From Euryarchaeota archaeon RBG_13_57_23 (lineage in GTDB: Archaea; Thermoplasmatota; Thermoplasmata; UBA10834), in the NCBI GenBank assembly GCA_001800675.1, contig MGVW01000032.1, forward strand, positions 1 through 7,697: a DNA stretch of 7,697 nt, given 5' to 3'. A program made the position numbers and the translations under genes. This document shows, one piece after another, positions 6,507 to 7,697 of this stretch. The notes beneath the pieces were generated by a model. It did no database searches and had not been told where the DNA came from. It was given only the letters and a program-made list of their open reading frames with translations. The number at the start of each line of letters is the position of its first letter. Within the stretch, counting starts at the first letter, position 1.

Positions 6507-6517
6507 CTTATCATATA
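6507..6517 (+). promoter_or_regulatory. Candidate box A of the ACT gene
   Basis: CTTATCATATA is the most A/T-rich patch upstream of the ACT gene. A start about 26 bp on would fall near 6538 and leave a leader of some 55 nt ending in a strong Shine-Dalgarno. The match to a standard box A is imperfect. Confidence 0.35.
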
Positions 6518-6578
6518 GAAGCGATACGTGGTTAGGCGATGAGACACGTGACACTTCTTGCGCACTTGTTCTTGTGAA

Positions 6579-6584
6579 AGGAGG
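6579..6584 (+). promoter_or_regulatory. Strong ribosome binding site of the ACT gene
   Basis: AGGAGG is a full Shine-Dalgarno core eight bases before ATG 6593. It is the strongest ribosome site in the window and fixes the start of the gene. Confidence 0.8.
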
Positions 6585-6592
6585 AAACGCAT

Positions 6593-6970
6593 ATGGAAAG
6601 AGAGTTCAGCGTGAAGTTAGAGGACAGTCCGGGAGAGCTCGCGCGGGTGACAGATGTCCTGCAGAAGGATGGCGTGAACCTACGCACAATCGCGATAGAA
6701 CATTATGCCAAGGTCGTGAGAGTCATCACCTCCGATCCCGAGAAGGCCAGACAGAACCTCACCGAATCGGACATGATGTTCTCCGAGAGGGACCTGCTAG
6801 TGGCCAAGCTCAAGAACGGGCCTGGAGAGCTGGCCCGAGTCTCGAGAGCTCTCGCCGAGGAAGGCGTCAACATCGATTCCGCGTACATGATTGACAAAGA
6901 TTCGACATATGTGCACATGGCGCTGGCGGTGAGCGACGAGAACAAGGCAATGAAGATCCTGAAGCTGTGA
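6593..6970 (+). CDS. Stand-alone tandem ACT domain protein
   Basis: A 125-residue protein made only of two ACT domains, small ligand-binding modules that usually sense amino acids and regulate an attached or partner protein. The repeat is plain in the sequence: DSPGELARVTDVLQKDGVNL (11-30) in the first half and NGPGELARVSRALAEEGVNI (75-94) in the second, each with the PGELARV turn before the first helix and GVN before the second strand. No enzyme or DNA-binding domain is attached, and there are no membrane segments or signal peptide. Such pairs of ACT domains occur as separate genes in archaea and anaerobic bacteria, some beside acyl-CoA ligases, but nothing like that is present here. The gene stands alone behind a strong Shine-Dalgarno and a long upstream region with dyads. 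The domain call is secure; ligand and partner are unknown. A role in amino-acid-responsive control is inference. Confidence 0.88.
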   Translation: MEREFSVKLEDSPGELARVTDVLQKDGVNLRTIAIEHYAKVVRVITSDPEKARQNLTESDMMFSERDLLVAKLKNGPGELARVSRALAEEGVNIDSAYMIDKDSTYVHMALAVSDENKAMKILKL

Positions 6971-7107
6971 TATAACACCTCGTCAATGCAAGACGATAGA
7001 TCAAATCGAAGTACTGAAACAACACCATACCTATGATTGGATGCTTTGCATCTTCAGGGAGCCACAATCGGTTGTTTCCTAGGAAGAACCATTTCGGTGG
7101 GGAATGG

Positions 7108-7605
7108 ATGAAGGAAACCAAGTACGCAACAATAGATGAAGAAATAGACAGCATAGCAAACCGGATTATCACAGAGGTTGAAACAGCAAGCTCTAAGGAT
7201 ATATCAGAGGCGGAATACGCAAGAAAGATACTACAATTGTCGGATCTTCATTACACAACAAAGTTATTAAGAGAGATAGAAAGCGCTTCATCTGGGTCAG
7301 GAGCCACAATTGAAAAGAGAGCGGTAATCAAAGCACTGCTGCTTTCAACATGGATGCAGAGACTGTATTTCATAATCCGAACTTTCATTATGTCATTCTT
7401 CGGCACGGCAATAACAGCTGTCTATATCTGGTATTTTGGCGATATAGGTATCTACTCGGGATTGTTCGTCGGTGCATTAGTATTCTTCTTGACACTGATC
7501 GTCACACGATTCTTCGATCCGCAAATCGTCACTGCCACAAAAATGATCATACGAAGATTGAGCAAGTATCCAGCGATTAGGGATTTCATCATGAATCATT
7601 TCTGA
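7108..7605 (+). CDS. Hypothetical membrane protein with two transmembrane helices
   Basis: I do not recognise this 165-residue protein. From ATG 7108 it has a hydrophilic, acidic, probably helical N-terminal part (about 1-80, starting MKETKYATIDEEIDSIANR). Two hydrophobic stretches follow (about residues 90-110 and 115-137, including FFGTAITAVYIWYF and GLFVGALVFFLTLIV), and then a short basic tail with KMIIRRLSKYP. The basic residues flanking the pair suggest both ends face the cytoplasm, with a short outside turn. There is no signal peptide. The frame is open back to 7033, but GGTGGGGA lies just before 7108 and the extra 25 residues look arbitrary. Base composition shifts sharply: three 60-base lines counted by hand gave 23-25 G+C, against 35 of 60 in the ACT gene, and AGA, ATA and other A/T-rich codons are common. 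That suggests transfer or a fast-evolving lineage-specific gene. Confidence 0.7.
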   Translation: MKETKYATIDEEIDSIANRIITEVETASSKDISEAEYARKILQLSDLHYTTKLLREIESASSGSGATIEKRAVIKALLLSTWMQRLYFIIRTFIMSFFGTAITAVYIWYFGDIGIYSGLFVGALVFFLTLIVTRFFDPQIVTATKMIIRRLSKYPAIRDFIMNHF

Positions 7606-7614
7606 ATGTTGTTT

Positions 7615-7639
7615 GATATCGCGGATATCCCGAGATATC
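7615..7639. repeat. Three GATATC palindromes at 9-10 bp spacing
   Basis: GATATC starts at 7615, 7624 and 7634, and the second and third copies extend to 8-bp palindromes (GGATATCC, AGATATCT). The steps of 9 and 10 bp put the copies close to one helical turn apart. They begin 10 bp after the stop of the membrane-protein gene. This could be an operator array, or stacking hairpins near a transcript end. Confidence 0.45.
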
Positions 7640-7681
7640 TTGGCAACTCACATCCTCGAGAAGGAGACCGCGGGAGAAGGA

Positions 7682-7697
7682 ATGAAATGGTTTGCGA
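7682..7697 (+). CDS. Possible start of a further gene, cut by the window edge
   Basis: ATG 7682 is followed by four open codons (MKWFA) and has GGGAG five bases upstream. The same frame is open further back with host-like GC-rich codons (residues ILEKETAGEG before the Met), so the true start could also be TTG 7640 or TTG 7613. Too little is visible to assign a family. Confidence 0.25.

Larger units (their letters stand above)
6322..6592. other. Intergenic region between tRNA-Val and the ACT gene
   Basis: There are about 270 bases with no frame that looks like a protein. The minus-strand frame covering it ends inside the tRNA and has no family resemblance; the plus-strand frame runs through the tRNA and into the ACT gene out of frame. 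The region holds a small hairpin after the tRNA, a 13-bp dyad, a 6-bp-stem inverted repeat, one copy of a repeated 11-mer and an A/T patch that may be the ACT promoter. It is long compared with the other gaps in the window, so a leader, a small RNA or an operator region is possible but unproven. Confidence 0.6.

Noticed and set aside
6281..6592. Minus-strand open frame of 103 codons ending GPTGFEPVICAV
   Set aside because: The GFEP ending is the well-known result of translating the T arm of a tRNA. The rest shows no family resemblance, and the start lies in the ACT Shine-Dalgarno region.
6533..6592. C/D-box sRNA suggested by GCGATGA near 6535 and the presence of nop5 in the window
   Set aside because: The C box has a mismatch and no CTGA D box follows within a usual distance. 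No C/D pair was found in the other gaps either.
6154..6894. Plus-strand open frame of 246 codons
   Set aside because: It runs straight through tRNA-Val and then through the ACT gene in another frame, so it cannot be a real protein.
7033..7107. 25-residue N-terminal extension of the membrane protein
   Set aside because: It has no ribosome site and its residue make-up is arbitrary, whereas ATG 7108 has a G-rich ribosome-site-like stretch before it.
1..7697. CRISPR array, transposon, integrase, attachment site or phage genes
   Set aside because: No regularly spaced long repeats, no terminal inverted repeats and no recombinase-like protein are visible. tRNA-Val is intact, and I found no copy of its 3' end elsewhere in the window.

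Overview
The window is a stretch of archaeal chromosome. Three things show this: an aIF5A with a deoxyhypusine/hypusine loop, an archaeal-size NOP5 (C/D-box sRNP core protein), and archaeal promoters (A/T-rich box A about 25 bp before a start or leader, with GAGGTG/GTGAT Shine-Dalgarno sites). The GC-rich coding sequence (58% in a line I counted by hand) and the gene content suggest a euryarchaeal or Thermoplasmatota-type genome. That placement is an inference and no gene in the window fixes the lineage.

Layout from left to right. A phosphohexomutase of the GlmM type (1-1377, +) meets an aIF5A-agmatinase operon tail to tail (2626 back to 1379, -). A divergent promoter region (2627-2734) separates that operon from an M20-family metallo-deacylase (2735-3976, +). 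The M20 gene converges on nop5 (5032 back to 3989, -), which lies downstream of mtnA (6140 back to 5142, -). A second divergent control region (6141-6248) leads to a complete tRNA-Val with anticodon CAC (6249-6321, +). Then come about 270 bp without a convincing gene but with dyad symmetries and a repeated 11-mer, a small tandem-ACT protein behind a strong Shine-Dalgarno (6593-6970, +), and a markedly more A/T-rich gene for a two-helix membrane protein of unknown function (7108-7605, +). The window ends with three regularly spaced GATATC hexamers and what may be the first codons of another gene.

How the genes fit together. Agmatinase gives putrescine (or, in some archaea, spermidine from aminopropylagmatine). 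Spermidine is the donor for deoxyhypusine on aIF5A, the gene sharing its operon. Aminopropyl transfer releases methylthioadenosine, and MtnA is a salvage enzyme for that by-product. NOP5, tRNA-Val and aIF5A are all translation or RNA-modification genes. Most of the window is therefore core housekeeping DNA. The less ordinary parts are the tRNA/ACT intergenic region and the A/T-rich right end from about 6971. I see no CRISPR array, transposase, integrase or phage gene, and no clear sign of a new multi-gene system.
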